The notes under the pieces are model-generated. The model was not told where the DNA came from. It saw only the letters and a program-made list of their open reading frames with translations, and made no database searches. From JADFOJ01 sp041580235 (GTDB taxonomy: Bacteria; Planctomycetota; Phycisphaerae; Phycisphaerales; SM1A02): DNA of 47,570 nt. The number at the start of each line of letters is the position of its first letter. Position 1 is the first letter of the stretch. This document shows, one piece after another, positions 34,479 through 43,420 of this stretch. The translations under genes and the position numbers were made by a program. The DNA lies in assembly GCA_041580235.1 (NCBI GenBank), contig JBFGEG010000015.1, forward strand, positions 1-47,570, in the 5' to 3' direction.

Positions 34479-35195
34479 ATGAGCCTCATCGTGATGCCAT
34501 TGACCGCCGGCGCCCTGGCCCTGGGCCTGCTGATGCAGGCGGCCCCTCCGGCCTCACCCGACGCCCCCGAACCGGCCCCCGGCGAGGAAACCGCTGAGGA
34601 CGAGGATCGGGGGCCGAGCCTCGACGATCTGCTCGGCCTCGAGACCGGCCCGGACGACGCGGCCGACCAGGCGGCGCAGCAGAACCGCGAGGAGCTGGAA
34701 CGCCGGCTGAGCGACGAGGCGATCAGCGACGTCTTCATGATCGCCCTCGAGAAGATGGAGCTCAGCGCGAACCTGCTGGACATCGATCTCGACTCCGGCC
34801 TGGGTACGCAGCGCGTCCAGCAGGATGTCCTGGCCAAGCTCGACCAGCTCATCGACCTCGCGAAGGAGATGTCGTCGAAGCAGCAGACATCCTCGTCGAG
34901 CAGCCAGTCGGGAAGCGGTCAGGGCTCCAAGAGCAAGCCGTCGCCGAAGAAGACGGCCGGCGAAGGCGCGCAGCAGCGCGCCGACGGCGAGCAGAACGGC
35001 GAGGGAGCCGATGCGCCTCCGGGGCGCGAGGGCGATATCAACACGATGCTCGAGGAGACGGAATCGGAGTGGGGCCATTTGCCGGCGCGTCTCCGCGAGA
35101 TGCTCGAGCAGGCGCAGAACGGCTACATCTCCGGCCTGTACCGGAAGCTGACCGAAGAGTACTACAAGCGTCTCGCCGAGGAGGGGTCCTCGTAG
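34479..35195 (+). CDS. Small secreted acidic protein of the MoxR-vWA operon
   Basis: A 238-aa protein with a signal peptide ('MPLTAGALALGLLMQAAPPA'), an acidic linker, and 'LLGLETGPDD'. A helical segment ('LDQLIDLAKEMSSKQQ') precedes a low-complexity Ser/Gln/Gly/Lys stretch (about 135-185). The C-terminal 'WGHLPARLREMLEQAQNGYI' with 'LTEEYYKRLAEE' looks like a conserved docking motif. Function unknown. The position directly after the coiled-coil scaffold, with a gap of 8 nt, suggests the two interact. Confidence 0.75.
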   Translation: MSLIVMPLTAGALALGLLMQAAPPASPDAPEPAPGEETAEDEDRGPSLDDLLGLETGPDDAADQAAQQNREELERRLSDEAISDVFMIALEKMELSANLLDIDLDSGLGTQRVQQDVLAKLDQLIDLAKEMSSKQQTSSSSSQSGSGQGSKSKPSPKKTAGEGAQQRADGEQNGEGADAPPGREGDINTMLEETESEWGHLPARLREMLEQAQNGYISGLYRKLTEEYYKRLAEEGSS

Positions 35196-35268
35196 ATCGC
35201 GCGGGTTTGCGGAGACGGTGTCATGCTTCGCGGTCCGGTCCGCGCGGCGTGCTTTCGGAGCCTTCATC

Positions 35269-36381
35269 ATGACTCGATTCTTGATCAGCACGATTCTGAC
35301 GCTCGCCGTCGGGACGACGGCGCTCGCCCAGGACGCGCCGCCGCCGGCGACGACGGAGGAGCCGCCGGCCGCGGCGGAGCCCGTGCCGCCGGTCGTCGAG
35401 AACGGCACCCGAAGCGCCCAGAACAACCCGACCGTCGGCGAGATGAACGATGCTCTCTCCGACGCGGTCGCCCGCGGCTTCGCGTACCTCAAGGGACAGC
35501 AGAACCTCGACGGCTCGGTCGGCGATCGCGGCCGGGGCCGTTACGGCAAGCACGTGGGCATCACCGCCCTCTGCGCCCTGGCGTACATGGCCGACGGGCA
35601 TCTTCCGGGCCGCGGTGAATACGGCCAGCAGGTGGCCCGCGCGCTCGAGTTCGTCCTGGAGCACTCCACCGAGACCGGGCTGCTGGCGGCGGACACGTCG
35701 CACGGGCCGATGTACGGGCACGGATTCGCGACCCTGTTCCTGGGCGAGGTGTACGGCATGAACCCCGCCGACAAGCGAGTGCGTGACGCGCTGGTGAGAG
35801 CGGTGGACCTGATTATCGGCACCCAGAACGACGAGGGAGGTTGGCGTTACAACCCCGTCCCGTACGATGCCGATATCAGCGTGACGATCTGCCAGATCAT
35901 GGCCCTGCGCTCGGCGCGCAACGCCGGGATCAAGGTCCCCAAGCAGACGATCGATCGTGCCGTGGAGTACGTCCACCGCTGCCAGAACCCCGACGGCGGC
36001 TTCAAGTACATGCTCCAGGCAGGCGGCTCCGCATGGCCGCGGACCGCGGGAGGGGTGGCGAGCCTGTTTTACGCGGGCATGTACTCCGATGACTCGATCA
36101 CACGCGGCCTCGACTACCTCATCCGAAACGCTCTGCCGGGCCGGCGCGCGGCCGGGCAGGCCCATTACTACTACGGGCACTATTACGCCGTGCAGGCCAT
36201 GTACCTCGCCGGGGGCGAATACTGGATGCGCTGGTGGCCCGCGATCCGCGACGAACTGCTGGCGAAACAGGCAAGTAACGGGGGATGGCTCGATCATCAC
36301 GCCGGCGGCGCCTACGCAACGGCGATGTCGCTGATCATCCTTCAGATGCCCAAGCGATATCTGCCGATCTTCCAGAGGTAA
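35269..36381 (+). CDS. Secreted squalene-cyclase/prenyltransferase-fold protein
   Basis: A 370-aa protein with a signal peptide ('RFLISTILTLAVGTTALAQ') followed by an alpha/alpha-barrel of prenyltransferase/squalene-oxidase repeats, for example 'AVARGFAYLKGQQNLDGSVG', 'LIIGTQNDEGGWRYNP' and 'YVHRCQNPDGGFKYML'. QN/QxxDGGW repeats are typical of the fold, but the DXDD catalytic motif of squalene-hopene cyclases is not apparent. An inactive binding or structural protein is therefore likely; terpenoid-protective roles cannot be excluded. The ATG at 35269 follows a GGAG-type SD; the longer frame from 35218 would lack the signal at its N-terminus. Confidence 0.85.
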   Translation: MTRFLISTILTLAVGTTALAQDAPPPATTEEPPAAAEPVPPVVENGTRSAQNNPTVGEMNDALSDAVARGFAYLKGQQNLDGSVGDRGRGRYGKHVGITALCALAYMADGHLPGRGEYGQQVARALEFVLEHSTETGLLAADTSHGPMYGHGFATLFLGEVYGMNPADKRVRDALVRAVDLIIGTQNDEGGWRYNPVPYDADISVTICQIMALRSARNAGIKVPKQTIDRAVEYVHRCQNPDGGFKYMLQAGGSAWPRTAGGVASLFYAGMYSDDSITRGLDYLIRNALPGRRAAGQAHYYYGHYYAVQAMYLAGGEYWMRWWPAIRDELLAKQASNGGWLDHHAGGAYATAMSLIILQMPKRYLPIFQR

Positions 36382-37556
36382 TGAGACAACGATCGCTCGC
36401 CATCACCTGGCTGTGCTCCGGAGGCGCCCTTCTTACGGGAGCGGCCCCAGCCGCTGTCGCAGAGTCCGGTAACTTTCTGCTCATCCGGCGCGGCGAACCC
36501 ATCCGGCAGGTCGAGGTCGCGGAGATCAACCATCACCGTCTCGTGTACCGCGAGGGCCATGCCGGCTGGGTCACCCTGCCGCGATCGGATTGCGTGGGCC
36601 TGCTCAACACCGACGCGCTGGTGGTCACGGGCCGGCAGGCCTGGCTGCGGCTGGCCGATGGCCAGGTGCTCCCCGGCGAGGCCCTGTCAGGGGCGCGACC
36701 GACCGACGGCGTGCTCGTGTGGAACCAGTCCACGTGGCTGGGCCGCCTCAAGGTGCCGCTGGAGCGCATCGAATCCGTGTCGTTCGTGATCGAGGCCGAG
36801 GTCCCCGCCGCCAGCGAGCAGGACGTGCTGGTGCTGGCCAACGGCGATCGGCTGGAGGGGTTCGTGATGGCGCTGGGCGATCCGATCACGATCGAGCCGC
36901 TCATCGGCGACGCCGGCGGGCCCGACACGATCGACCTGCCCCTGGACCGGGTGGCCGCCGTGCGGATGGTCACGCCCGCGCAGAAGCCGGCCGGGCGCCG
37001 GCTGTGGCTCATCGACGGAACCGTCTACGACGTCGAGGAGGTGACGCTGGGTGACGACGGCTTCTTCCACCTGGAGGGCCTGCCGTTCTCCGACGAGCAG
37101 TCGAAGCGCATCGAGGCGGAAGGCGTCGCGGCGGTGCTGCTCGACCAGCAGGGAATGGTGCCCTTCGCCCGGCTGTCGCCGCGACGCGTGAAGGGCCCGC
37201 CGACCCGCTACGTCGTGCCGGCGCCGCATTCCCTCGACGATCAGGCGTCGCTGGGGCTCTCGCGGGTGCAGTTCCGCGGCCCGGTGACCGTGCACTATGT
37301 GCTTCCGGCCGGCGCGACCTGGCTCTCCGCCGAAGCGGAGCTTCCACCCCTGGCCCGAGCGTGGGGCGACTGCGACCTCGTCATCCGGTGCGACGACCAG
37401 GAGGTGTACTCCCAGCGTCTCAACGCCACCCAGCCCGTGGTGACGATCGGGGTCCCGCTGCACGGGTCCGTGCTCACCGTTGAGATCACCGAAGGCTCGG
37501 CGGGTCCCATCCAGGACCAGGTGATCCTGCACCGGGCCATGATCCTGGTGAACTAG
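36381..37556 (+). CDS. Secreted beta-rich protein, possible NPCBM-like C-terminus
   Basis: A 391-aa protein with a signal ('LAITWLCSGGALLTGAAPAA'). Short beta-strand repeats follow: 'LIRRGEPIRQVEV', 'RLADGQVLPGEALS', 'LVLANGDRLEGFVMALG'. The C-terminal 100 residues ('FRGPVTVHYVLPAGATWLSA', 'CDLVIRCDDQEVYSQ', 'LTVEITEGSAGPIQD') look like an NPCBM-type beta-sandwich that binds carbohydrate or cell-wall material; this is a weak match from reading. The start overlaps the stop of the cyclase-fold gene as TAATG. The stop is convergent with and overlaps that of trpD. Confidence 0.65.
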   Translation: MRQRSLAITWLCSGGALLTGAAPAAVAESGNFLLIRRGEPIRQVEVAEINHHRLVYREGHAGWVTLPRSDCVGLLNTDALVVTGRQAWLRLADGQVLPGEALSGARPTDGVLVWNQSTWLGRLKVPLERIESVSFVIEAEVPAASEQDVLVLANGDRLEGFVMALGDPITIEPLIGDAGGPDTIDLPLDRVAAVRMVTPAQKPAGRRLWLIDGTVYDVEEVTLGDDGFFHLEGLPFSDEQSKRIEAEGVAAVLLDQQGMVPFARLSPRRVKGPPTRYVVPAPHSLDDQASLGLSRVQFRGPVTVHYVLPAGATWLSAEAELPPLARAWGDCDLVIRCDDQEVYSQRLNATQPVVTIGVPLHGSVLTVEITEGSAGPIQDQVILHRAMILVN

Positions 37557-38638
37557 TTCGACAGCTCGATGAGCCTGGCGAGCGTGGCGGCGGCGGCGCC
37601 GGAATCGACCGCCTGCGCTGCCCGCGGCATGCCCTCGGCCAGCGTCGGCGTCACCTCGGCCACCACCAGCGTCGCCGCCGCGTTGATCAGCGCCATGTCG
37701 CGGGCGGGGCCGGTCTCGCTGGCGTCGAGGATCCCGCGGACCAGCGCCGTCGCCTGGTCAAGATCGGCGGGCGTCAGCGTTTCGAGGCTCGTCTCGCGGA
37801 TGCCCAGGGCCCGCGGATCGATGCGCTCGCGGGTGACCGCGCCGTCGCGCACGTGCATCACCGTGGTGGGGGCGGTGATCGAGACCTCGTCGAGCCCGTC
37901 GTCGGAGTGGACCACCATCGCCCGCACGACGTCCAGGGCGGTCAGGGCGTCGGCGATCGGCTCCAGGAACTGCGGGCCGTAGACGCCCATGAGCTGCCGG
38001 CGGGCGCCGGCAGGGTTGGTCAGCGGCCCCAGCAGGTTGAAGATGGTCGGGAAGCCCAGGGCGAGACGCACCGGCATCGCGTGCTTCGCCGCCGGGTGAT
38101 GGTGAATGGCGAAGCAGAAGCAGATGCCCGCCTCCTCCAGGCATCGGGCCTGCGTGGCGCGGTCGGCATCGACGTTGACGCCGAGCCGGGCGAGCACCTC
38201 CGCCGAGCCCCGGCCCGTCCGCGACCGATTGCCGTGCTTGGCGACGGCCACGTCGCCGCCGGCCGCGGCGGCGGCGATGATCGCGGCGGCGGTGGAAACG
38301 TTGAAGGTCTTGGGAGCGCCGCCCGTGCCCGCCGTGTCCACGATGCGCAGCGGGTCGCACCGCGAAACTACGCGGTCGACGTGCTCGCGCATGACGCGGG
38401 CGGCTCCGAGGATCTCCTGGGCGGTGGGGACCCGCGTCGCCAGCAGGGCCAGCAACGCTCCGATCTCTCCCTCGTGGGCCCGGCCGCTCATGATCGCCTC
38501 GAAGGCGACGGTGGTCTCGGCCGCGGTGAGCGTTCGGCCTCCAAGCAGCGCGCGCACGGCCGCGGTCAGATCAGCGGCGTCACCGGCACCGCCGAACTCC
38601 GGGGGTTGCCGGGGGGCGTGTACGTCATCGCGGTTCAT
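37553..38638 (-). CDS. trpD: Anthranilate phosphoribosyltransferase
   Basis: A 361-aa enzyme that joins anthranilate to PRPP in tryptophan biosynthesis. Motifs are 'VDTAGTGGAPKTFNVSTA' (PRPP Gly loop, with Ala-Pro in place of the usual Asp-Gly), 'AVAKHGNRS', 'FAIHHHPAAKHAMPVRLALG' and 'FNLLGPLTNPAGARRQLMGV'. Thymidine phosphorylase shares this fold, but KHGNRS and FNLLGPLTNP favour TrpD. Start 38638 gives a typical length with a short extra N-terminus; no clear SD is seen. No other trp gene is nearby. It is divergent to lgt across 51 bp. Confidence 0.95.
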   Translation of the reverse strand: MNRDDVHAPRQPPEFGGAGDAADLTAAVRALLGGRTLTAAETTVAFEAIMSGRAHEGEIGALLALLATRVPTAQEILGAARVMREHVDRVVSRCDPLRIVDTAGTGGAPKTFNVSTAAAIIAAAAAGGDVAVAKHGNRSRTGRGSAEVLARLGVNVDADRATQARCLEEAGICFCFAIHHHPAAKHAMPVRLALGFPTIFNLLGPLTNPAGARRQLMGVYGPQFLEPIADALTALDVVRAMVVHSDDGLDEVSITAPTTVMHVRDGAVTRERIDPRALGIRETSLETLTPADLDQATALVRGILDASETGPARDMALINAAATLVVAEVTPTLAEGMPRAAQAVDSGAAAATLARLIELSN

Positions 38639-38689
38639 GTGAACGGCCGATGGGCCCGTTTTCCGATAACCTGACAGGGAAGATCCGTG

Positions 38690-39799
38690 ATGTTCATCGT
38701 CCTGGCTGAAGCATACCTCCACGGGCTCGATCCGTTTGCGATCAAGTTCCCGGCCGGCTGGCCGTTGGCCGGTCTCCGCTGGTACGGGCTGGCCTACCTG
38801 GCCGGTTTCGCCGTCGCGTGGCTGATGGTCGACCGCCTGGCCCGCACGCACCGAACCGCGATCCCCGTCCGCATGGTGCCGGACATGATGATCTACATCC
38901 TGGTGGGCGTGCTCATCGGCGGCCGGCTCGGCTACTGCGTCTTCTACGACCCGGAGCTGCTGCTCACGTTCGGCTCGAAGTTCCCCTACTGGGGCCTGCT
39001 CGAGATCAACAAGGGGGGAATGGCGAGCCACGGAGGCATACTGGGGGTGATCGCCGCGCTGTGGATCTTCGCGGTCAAGAACCACATGTCCAAGCTGCAC
39101 CTCCTGGACGTGTCGGCGCTGATCTGCCCGCCGGGGCTCTTCTTCGGGCGGCTCGCCAACTTCGTCAACGCGGAGCTGTGGGGCCGTGTCCTGCCGCCGG
39201 ATCGGCAGGCCGAGCCGCCGTGGTGGAGCGTCAAGTACCCGCAGGCGATCCGGGAGTGGTCCAGCGAAGACCTGGCCCGGCTGTCCGACGCGGTGCAGTC
39301 GGTCGGTCTCAGCTCGGCCGAGTGGCGCGATGCACTCGCCCGCCGCGGCGTCGACGGCGACGCCGACGTCTTCGTGGAGGTGACCGTCAACCGTCTCATC
39401 GCCGCCATCCAGGACGGCAACGAGCAGGTGATCGAGAGCGTGCGGCCGTTGCTGGAGGCGTATTACCCGTCGCAGATCCTGCAGGCGGTCACCGACGGGC
39501 CGCTGCTCCTGGCGATCCTGGTGCTCGCGTGGTGGGGCCCGCGCAAGCCCGGCGTGGTCGGCGCGTGGTTCCTGATGGGCTACGGCGTGCTGCGGATGCT
39601 CTCGGAGCGTTTCCGGCAGCCCGACGCGGGCGTGGCCCTGCTGGCCACGCCGCTGGGTGACCTCTCACGCGGGCAGGTGCTCAGCGCGTTGATGGTGCTC
39701 GCCGGCGTCGTGGGACTGCTCATCGTCGCGCGGCGCGAGGTTGAGCCGATCGGCGGTCTCATCCGGACCAGCGAATCCGAGCCGTCAGACGAGACCTGA
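38690..39799 (+). CDS. lgt: Prolipoprotein diacylglyceryl transferase with internal insertion
   Basis: A 369-aa polytopic membrane enzyme that adds diacylglycerol to lipobox Cys. It has 'RWYGLAYLAGFAVAWLM', 'LIGGRLGYCVFYDP', 'GGMASHGGILGVI' (catalytic HGG region), 'GLFFGRLANFVNAELWGR', 'YYPSQILQAV' and 'LSERFRQPDAG'. The usual HPSQ is YPSQ here. Between WGR and YPSQ is an insertion of about 70 residues ('EDLARLSDAVQSVGLSSAEW'), so it is longer than the usual 260-290. ATG 38690 is 9 nt after AGGGA; an adjacent GTG at 38687 is possible. Confidence 0.93.
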   Translation: MFIVLAEAYLHGLDPFAIKFPAGWPLAGLRWYGLAYLAGFAVAWLMVDRLARTHRTAIPVRMVPDMMIYILVGVLIGGRLGYCVFYDPELLLTFGSKFPYWGLLEINKGGMASHGGILGVIAALWIFAVKNHMSKLHLLDVSALICPPGLFFGRLANFVNAELWGRVLPPDRQAEPPWWSVKYPQAIREWSSEDLARLSDAVQSVGLSSAEWRDALARRGVDGDADVFVEVTVNRLIAAIQDGNEQVIESVRPLLEAYYPSQILQAVTDGPLLLAILVLAWWGPRKPGVVGAWFLMGYGVLRMLSERFRQPDAGVALLATPLGDLSRGQVLSALMVLAGVVGLLIVARREVEPIGGLIRTSESEPSDET

Positions 39800-39884
39800 G
39801 AATTGCCGTGTCTCGCCGCCGGGATCCGCAAGGCCGAGTCTGTGGCCGCGCGAGCACGGCGACGGCGTGGCGAGGCTGGAGCAG

Positions 39885-40946
39885 TCAGACCGCGACCGAG
39901 GTGGTCTGAGCCCACTGCGCGACGAGGTTCTCCAGGACGAGCTTGAGGTTCACGTTGGCGTGAAGCTGCTGCTCGGCGGCCCCCACGAGGTCGATGACCG
40001 CCGGCCAGCCCGCGGGCTCGCTGTCCTCACGTACGGCGTCGGCGAGCTTGTCCCGCGCGTAGGCCGCCAGCATCGACAGCAGGAACCGGGCCCCGTCCTT
40101 GTTGGCCGCGTCCTTGCTCGCGTTGTCGTGCTCCTTCACCCAGGCCACGGCGAACGCCTCGATCAGGGCCGCCATCGTCTCGCCCATCTGGGCGGGGAAC
40201 CGCCCGCGCTGCAGCGACTCCAGCATCGGGTCCAGGGTCTTCTGCCAGCCGTGAAACCCGTAGCGGGCCGCGAGCTGCGCCATGCCCGGCGAGCCACCGC
40301 AGTAGCTCGTGATCCAGGCCTGCTGCTCGCCGTCCACCTCGAGGCCGGCGGTCTCGAACCACCGGGCCATCGTCTCGTCGTCCAGGGGCACGAACGCCGC
40401 GTGCTGGCACCGGCTGTGCACCGTCGGCAGGAGCCTCTGCGGGCGGTTCGTGATCAAAATGATGTAGGTGCGCGGCGGCGGCTCCTCGAGCGTCTTGAGC
40501 AGTGCGTTCTGGCCCGTCTGATCGATCAGCTCCGCCTCATCGACGACAAAGACCTTGCCGTGGCCCAGCACGGGCGTCTTGTAGGCGGGGGCCTCGATGA
40601 ACTTGCCGCCGACGTCGCCGCCGATCATGTGCTCGCGAAGGACGCCGATCGGGATGTTCAGGAGCTTTCGCGCACGCAACGCCGCGTCGCCGGAGTACAG
40701 CGCAAGCTCCTTGCGGATCACGTGCAGGTCGGGGTGCGTGCCGGTCTCGATGAGTGACGCCGTCTCGCCACGCGGGTCGCGGTTCTCACCGGCCGGATCG
40801 AGCAGGATTCCGGCCAGCTCGAGCGCGGTGGTGAACTTGCCCACGCCGCGCGGCCCGGCGAAGATCCAGGCGTGATGCACCCGGCCGCTGCGGAGGCCGG
40901 CGGTGAGCGTCGCGATTGCCTTCGGTTGTCCAAGGATTCGATGCAT
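39885..40946 (-). CDS. holB: DNA polymerase III delta' subunit
   Basis: A 353-aa clamp-loader subunit. Walker A 'FAGPRGVGKFTTA', Walker B 'KVFVVDEAELI', the 'ALLKTLEEPP' block and 'LPTVHSRCQHAAF' (SRC motif, which supplies an arginine finger) are present. 'IFAGPRGVGKFTTALELA' and the length of 353 fit delta' better than DnaX, although some Walker A residues remain that delta' often lacks. Start 40946 ('MHRILGQPKAI') matches the family. A TATCCT lies 15 nt upstream on the minus strand, so the leader would be only about 8-9 nt. Confidence 0.9.
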   Translation of the reverse strand: MHRILGQPKAIATLTAGLRSGRVHHAWIFAGPRGVGKFTTALELAGILLDPAGENRDPRGETASLIETGTHPDLHVIRKELALYSGDAALRARKLLNIPIGVLREHMIGGDVGGKFIEAPAYKTPVLGHGKVFVVDEAELIDQTGQNALLKTLEEPPPRTYIILITNRPQRLLPTVHSRCQHAAFVPLDDETMARWFETAGLEVDGEQQAWITSYCGGSPGMAQLAARYGFHGWQKTLDPMLESLQRGRFPAQMGETMAALIEAFAVAWVKEHDNASKDAANKDGARFLLSMLAAYARDKLADAVREDSEPAGWPAVIDLVGAAEQQLHANVNLKLVLENLVAQWAQTTSVAV

Positions 40947-41060
40947 ACGCGTGCCGCCGACAGGATAGCGACCCGCCGTCCGCAAGGCGCTGCCGCGCTT
41001 CGTGCTGTTCTACCAGGTGTGCACCGCATTTGACGTCCTCATGCAGTCAGGCCGATAGAG

Positions 41061-42668
41061 GTGGGAGTGAGCGACCCAGCCGATCGATATGCACGAGTCG
41101 TGACCTGGCTGTCGGTCATCGCGATCGTGCTGGCGGTTGCCGTCATGGCACGGGTGCTGCCGGTTGACCGGGGTCTGGACTTGATCGAGGTGCGGATCGA
41201 ACGCCTCGGAGCATGGGCCCCGGCGGCGTACGCGTTGCTCTACGCGGCTGCGGTCGTGCTGCTCGTGCCGGGGTCCGTGCTCACACTGGGCGCCGGCGCG
41301 CTGTTCGGCCCGGTTCGCGGCGTGGTCGTGGTCGCCGTCGGTGCGACGCTGGGGGCGATCCTGGCCTTTCTCATCGCGCGGTACGCCGCGCGGCCGCGGG
41401 TGGCGCGGATGATCCAGGGGCGCCCGGGTTTCGGCGCCATCGACCGCGCCATCGGCGAGGGCGGCTGGCGGATCGTGGCCCTGCTCCGCCTCACGCCCGT
41501 CGTGCCCTTCAACGTGCTCAACTACTTTCTGGGTCTGACGGCGGTCGGGTTCCGGCCCTATGCGGTTGCCAGCGCCGTGTTTATGCTGCCCGCAACGTGC
41601 CTGTACGTCTACCTGGGGCATCTGGGCGGCGAGGGCCTGGCCGCCGTCTCGGGACGCGGATCGCCGAGCATCGGGGTGTGGTCTCTTCGCGGCGTCGGTC
41701 TCCTGGCCACCGTCGCCGCTATCGTGTACGTGACGAGGCGGGCCCGCCGGATCCTGGCCCGACACACCGATTCACAGGTGGATGAGCCGATGCAGGCGTC
41801 TCAAGCGAAGCCCGACGCAACACACAACGCCCGCGGGCGGCGCCGGGCGGCGCTGGTCACCCTCACGCTTGCCGTCCTGTTCGTGACGGGGGCCGGCTGG
41901 GTCTGGCTGAAGCGTCATGCGATCCGCGATGCGCTTGGCCCGCCGCCGGTGGTCATGGCGGAGGCGTACAGCGACGGGCCCGCGTCGCCGACCTTTGACC
42001 ACGGTGTACTCGACGGGCTTCTCAAGAAGCACGTCGATGCCGACGGTGCCGTGGACTACAAGGGCCTCGCCGAGGACGCCGATGCGCTGCAGGTGTATCT
42101 CACCGCCGTGGCCGGTGCTCCCTTTGACGCCATGAGCCGGGACGAGAAGCTCGCCCTGCTCATCAACGCGTACAACGCCTTCACGCTGCGGCTCATCCTC
42201 GATTACTACCCGGTGAAATCGATAAAGGACATTCCCGGCGCTCACCGCTGGGGCGACAAGCGGTGGAACGTGGGCGGCAACATCTGGAGCCTCAACGAGA
42301 TCGAGCACGAGCAGATCCGCCCGAAGTTCAGCGAGCCGCGGATTCACTTCGCCCTGGTGTGCGCGGCCGAGGGCTGCCCCAAGCTGCGCCGCGAGGTGTA
42401 CACCGGGCCCCGCCTCGACTCGCAGCTCGATCAGCAGACGGCCGACGCGCACCGCAGCGACCGCTGGTTCCGCTTCGACGATGCCGCTGACACGGTGTAC
42501 CTGACGAGGCTGTACGACTGGTACGGCGGGGACTTCGAGCAGTCGTCGGGCTCGGTGCTCGACTACGCTGCCGGCTACGCACCCGCCCTGAAGGCGGCGC
42601 TGGACGAGGGCCGCACGCCGACGATCGAGTGGCTCGAATACGACTGGAGCCTCAACGAGCAGCCGTGA
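41061..42668 (+). CDS. VTT-domain (TVP38/DedA-like) and DUF547 fusion membrane protein
   Basis: A 535-aa two-domain protein. Residues about 15-230 are a polytopic VTT/SNARE-associated domain: 'LVPGSVLTLGAGALFGPVRG', 'RYAARPRVARMIQ', 'LLRLTPVVPFNVLNYFLGLT'. A further membrane span follows near 270-290 ('AALVTLTLAVLFVTGAGW'). Residues about 310-535 are DUF547: 'VDYKGLAEDADALQVYL', 'LLINAYNAFTLRLILDYYP', 'HFALVCAAEGCPKLRR', 'YDWYGGDFEQ'. VTT proteins are linked to lipid scrambling, and DUF547 has no fixed function. I do not recall this fusion as common. The start at GTG 41061 or 41067 is uncertain. Confidence 0.88.
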   Translation: MGVSDPADRYARVVTWLSVIAIVLAVAVMARVLPVDRGLDLIEVRIERLGAWAPAAYALLYAAAVVLLVPGSVLTLGAGALFGPVRGVVVVAVGATLGAILAFLIARYAARPRVARMIQGRPGFGAIDRAIGEGGWRIVALLRLTPVVPFNVLNYFLGLTAVGFRPYAVASAVFMLPATCLYVYLGHLGGEGLAAVSGRGSPSIGVWSLRGVGLLATVAAIVYVTRRARRILARHTDSQVDEPMQASQAKPDATHNARGRRRAALVTLTLAVLFVTGAGWVWLKRHAIRDALGPPPVVMAEAYSDGPASPTFDHGVLDGLLKKHVDADGAVDYKGLAEDADALQVYLTAVAGAPFDAMSRDEKLALLINAYNAFTLRLILDYYPVKSIKDIPGAHRWGDKRWNVGGNIWSLNEIEHEQIRPKFSEPRIHFALVCAAEGCPKLRREVYTGPRLDSQLDQQTADAHRSDRWFRFDDAADTVYLTRLYDWYGGDFEQSSGSVLDYAAGYAPALKAALDEGRTPTIEWLEYDWSLNEQP

Positions 42669-43420
42669 GCCCGCGCATCTCGGTCATCATCCCGGCCCTG
42701 GACGAGCAGGGCGCGATCGGCGAGGCGATCGATCGAGCCCGGGCGTCGAGGCCGTGGGAGATCATCGTCGTCGACGGCGGCAGCCGTGACGGCTCCGTCG
42801 CCACGGCCCGGCTCCACGGCGCGCGGGTCGAGACCTCGGCCCCGGGCCGGGGACCGCAGATGAACCGCGGGGCGGCACTGGCCACGGGAGACGTCCTGCT
42901 GTTCCTGCACGCCGACACCTGGCTGCCGGTGGGCTTCGACGAGCATGTCAGCGCGGTCCTGGCGACACCCGGCGTCGTGGCAGGCGCGTTTCGGCTGCGG
43001 ATCGACGCTCCGCACCGTGTCTTGCGGTTGGTCGAGCGCGTCGTGAACTGGCGCTCGCGCCGGCTGGGTCTGCCCTACGGCGACCAGGCACTGTTCATGA
43101 AGGCCGAAGCCTTCCGCGGCCTGGGCGGCTTCCCGGACACGGCGGTCATGGAGGACTTCGAGCTCGTGCGTCGTCTGCGGCGGCGGGGCCGCATCGAGAT
43201 CACCGGAGTGCCCGTCATCACCTCGGCGCGACGATGGCTGGCGTGCGGCGTGTGGCGAACGACCCTCCTGAACCAGGCCTGCATCCTCGCCTGGCTCGTC
43301 GGCGTCTCCGGAGACCGCATCGCCGGCTGGAGAGGGGTGGGCCCTCGGCCGGGGCCAGGGGCCAGGGGTCAGCCGTCACGGGTCAGGCAACGACGCGCCG
43401 CCACGGGGCTCAGCCATTAG
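42665..43420 (+). CDS. Family 2 glycosyltransferase (TIGR04283-like)
   Basis: A 251-aa GT-A fold transferase. It has 'ISVIIPALDEQGAIGEAID', 'IIVVDGGSRDGSVATA', 'GRGPQMNRGAALATGDVLLF', the metal motif HAD in 'FLHADTWLP', 'GAFRLRID' and 'YGDQALFM'. The QMNxGA and GDQALF blocks are those of TIGR04283 (rSAM/selenodomain-associated transferase 2), a group with uncertain substrates. The GTG start overlaps the stop of the VTT-DUF547 gene as GTGA, so they are coupled. The last 30 or so residues ('RPGPGARGQPSRVRQRR') lie in a GGGGCCAG/GGGTCAG repeat and look like a read-in extension. Confidence 0.9.
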   Translation: MSPRISVIIPALDEQGAIGEAIDRARASRPWEIIVVDGGSRDGSVATARLHGARVETSAPGRGPQMNRGAALATGDVLLFLHADTWLPVGFDEHVSAVLATPGVVAGAFRLRIDAPHRVLRLVERVVNWRSRRLGLPYGDQALFMKAEAFRGLGGFPDTAVMEDFELVRRLRRRGRIEITGVPVITSARRWLACGVWRTTLLNQACILAWLVGVSGDRIAGWRGVGPRPGPGARGQPSRVRQRRAATGLSH

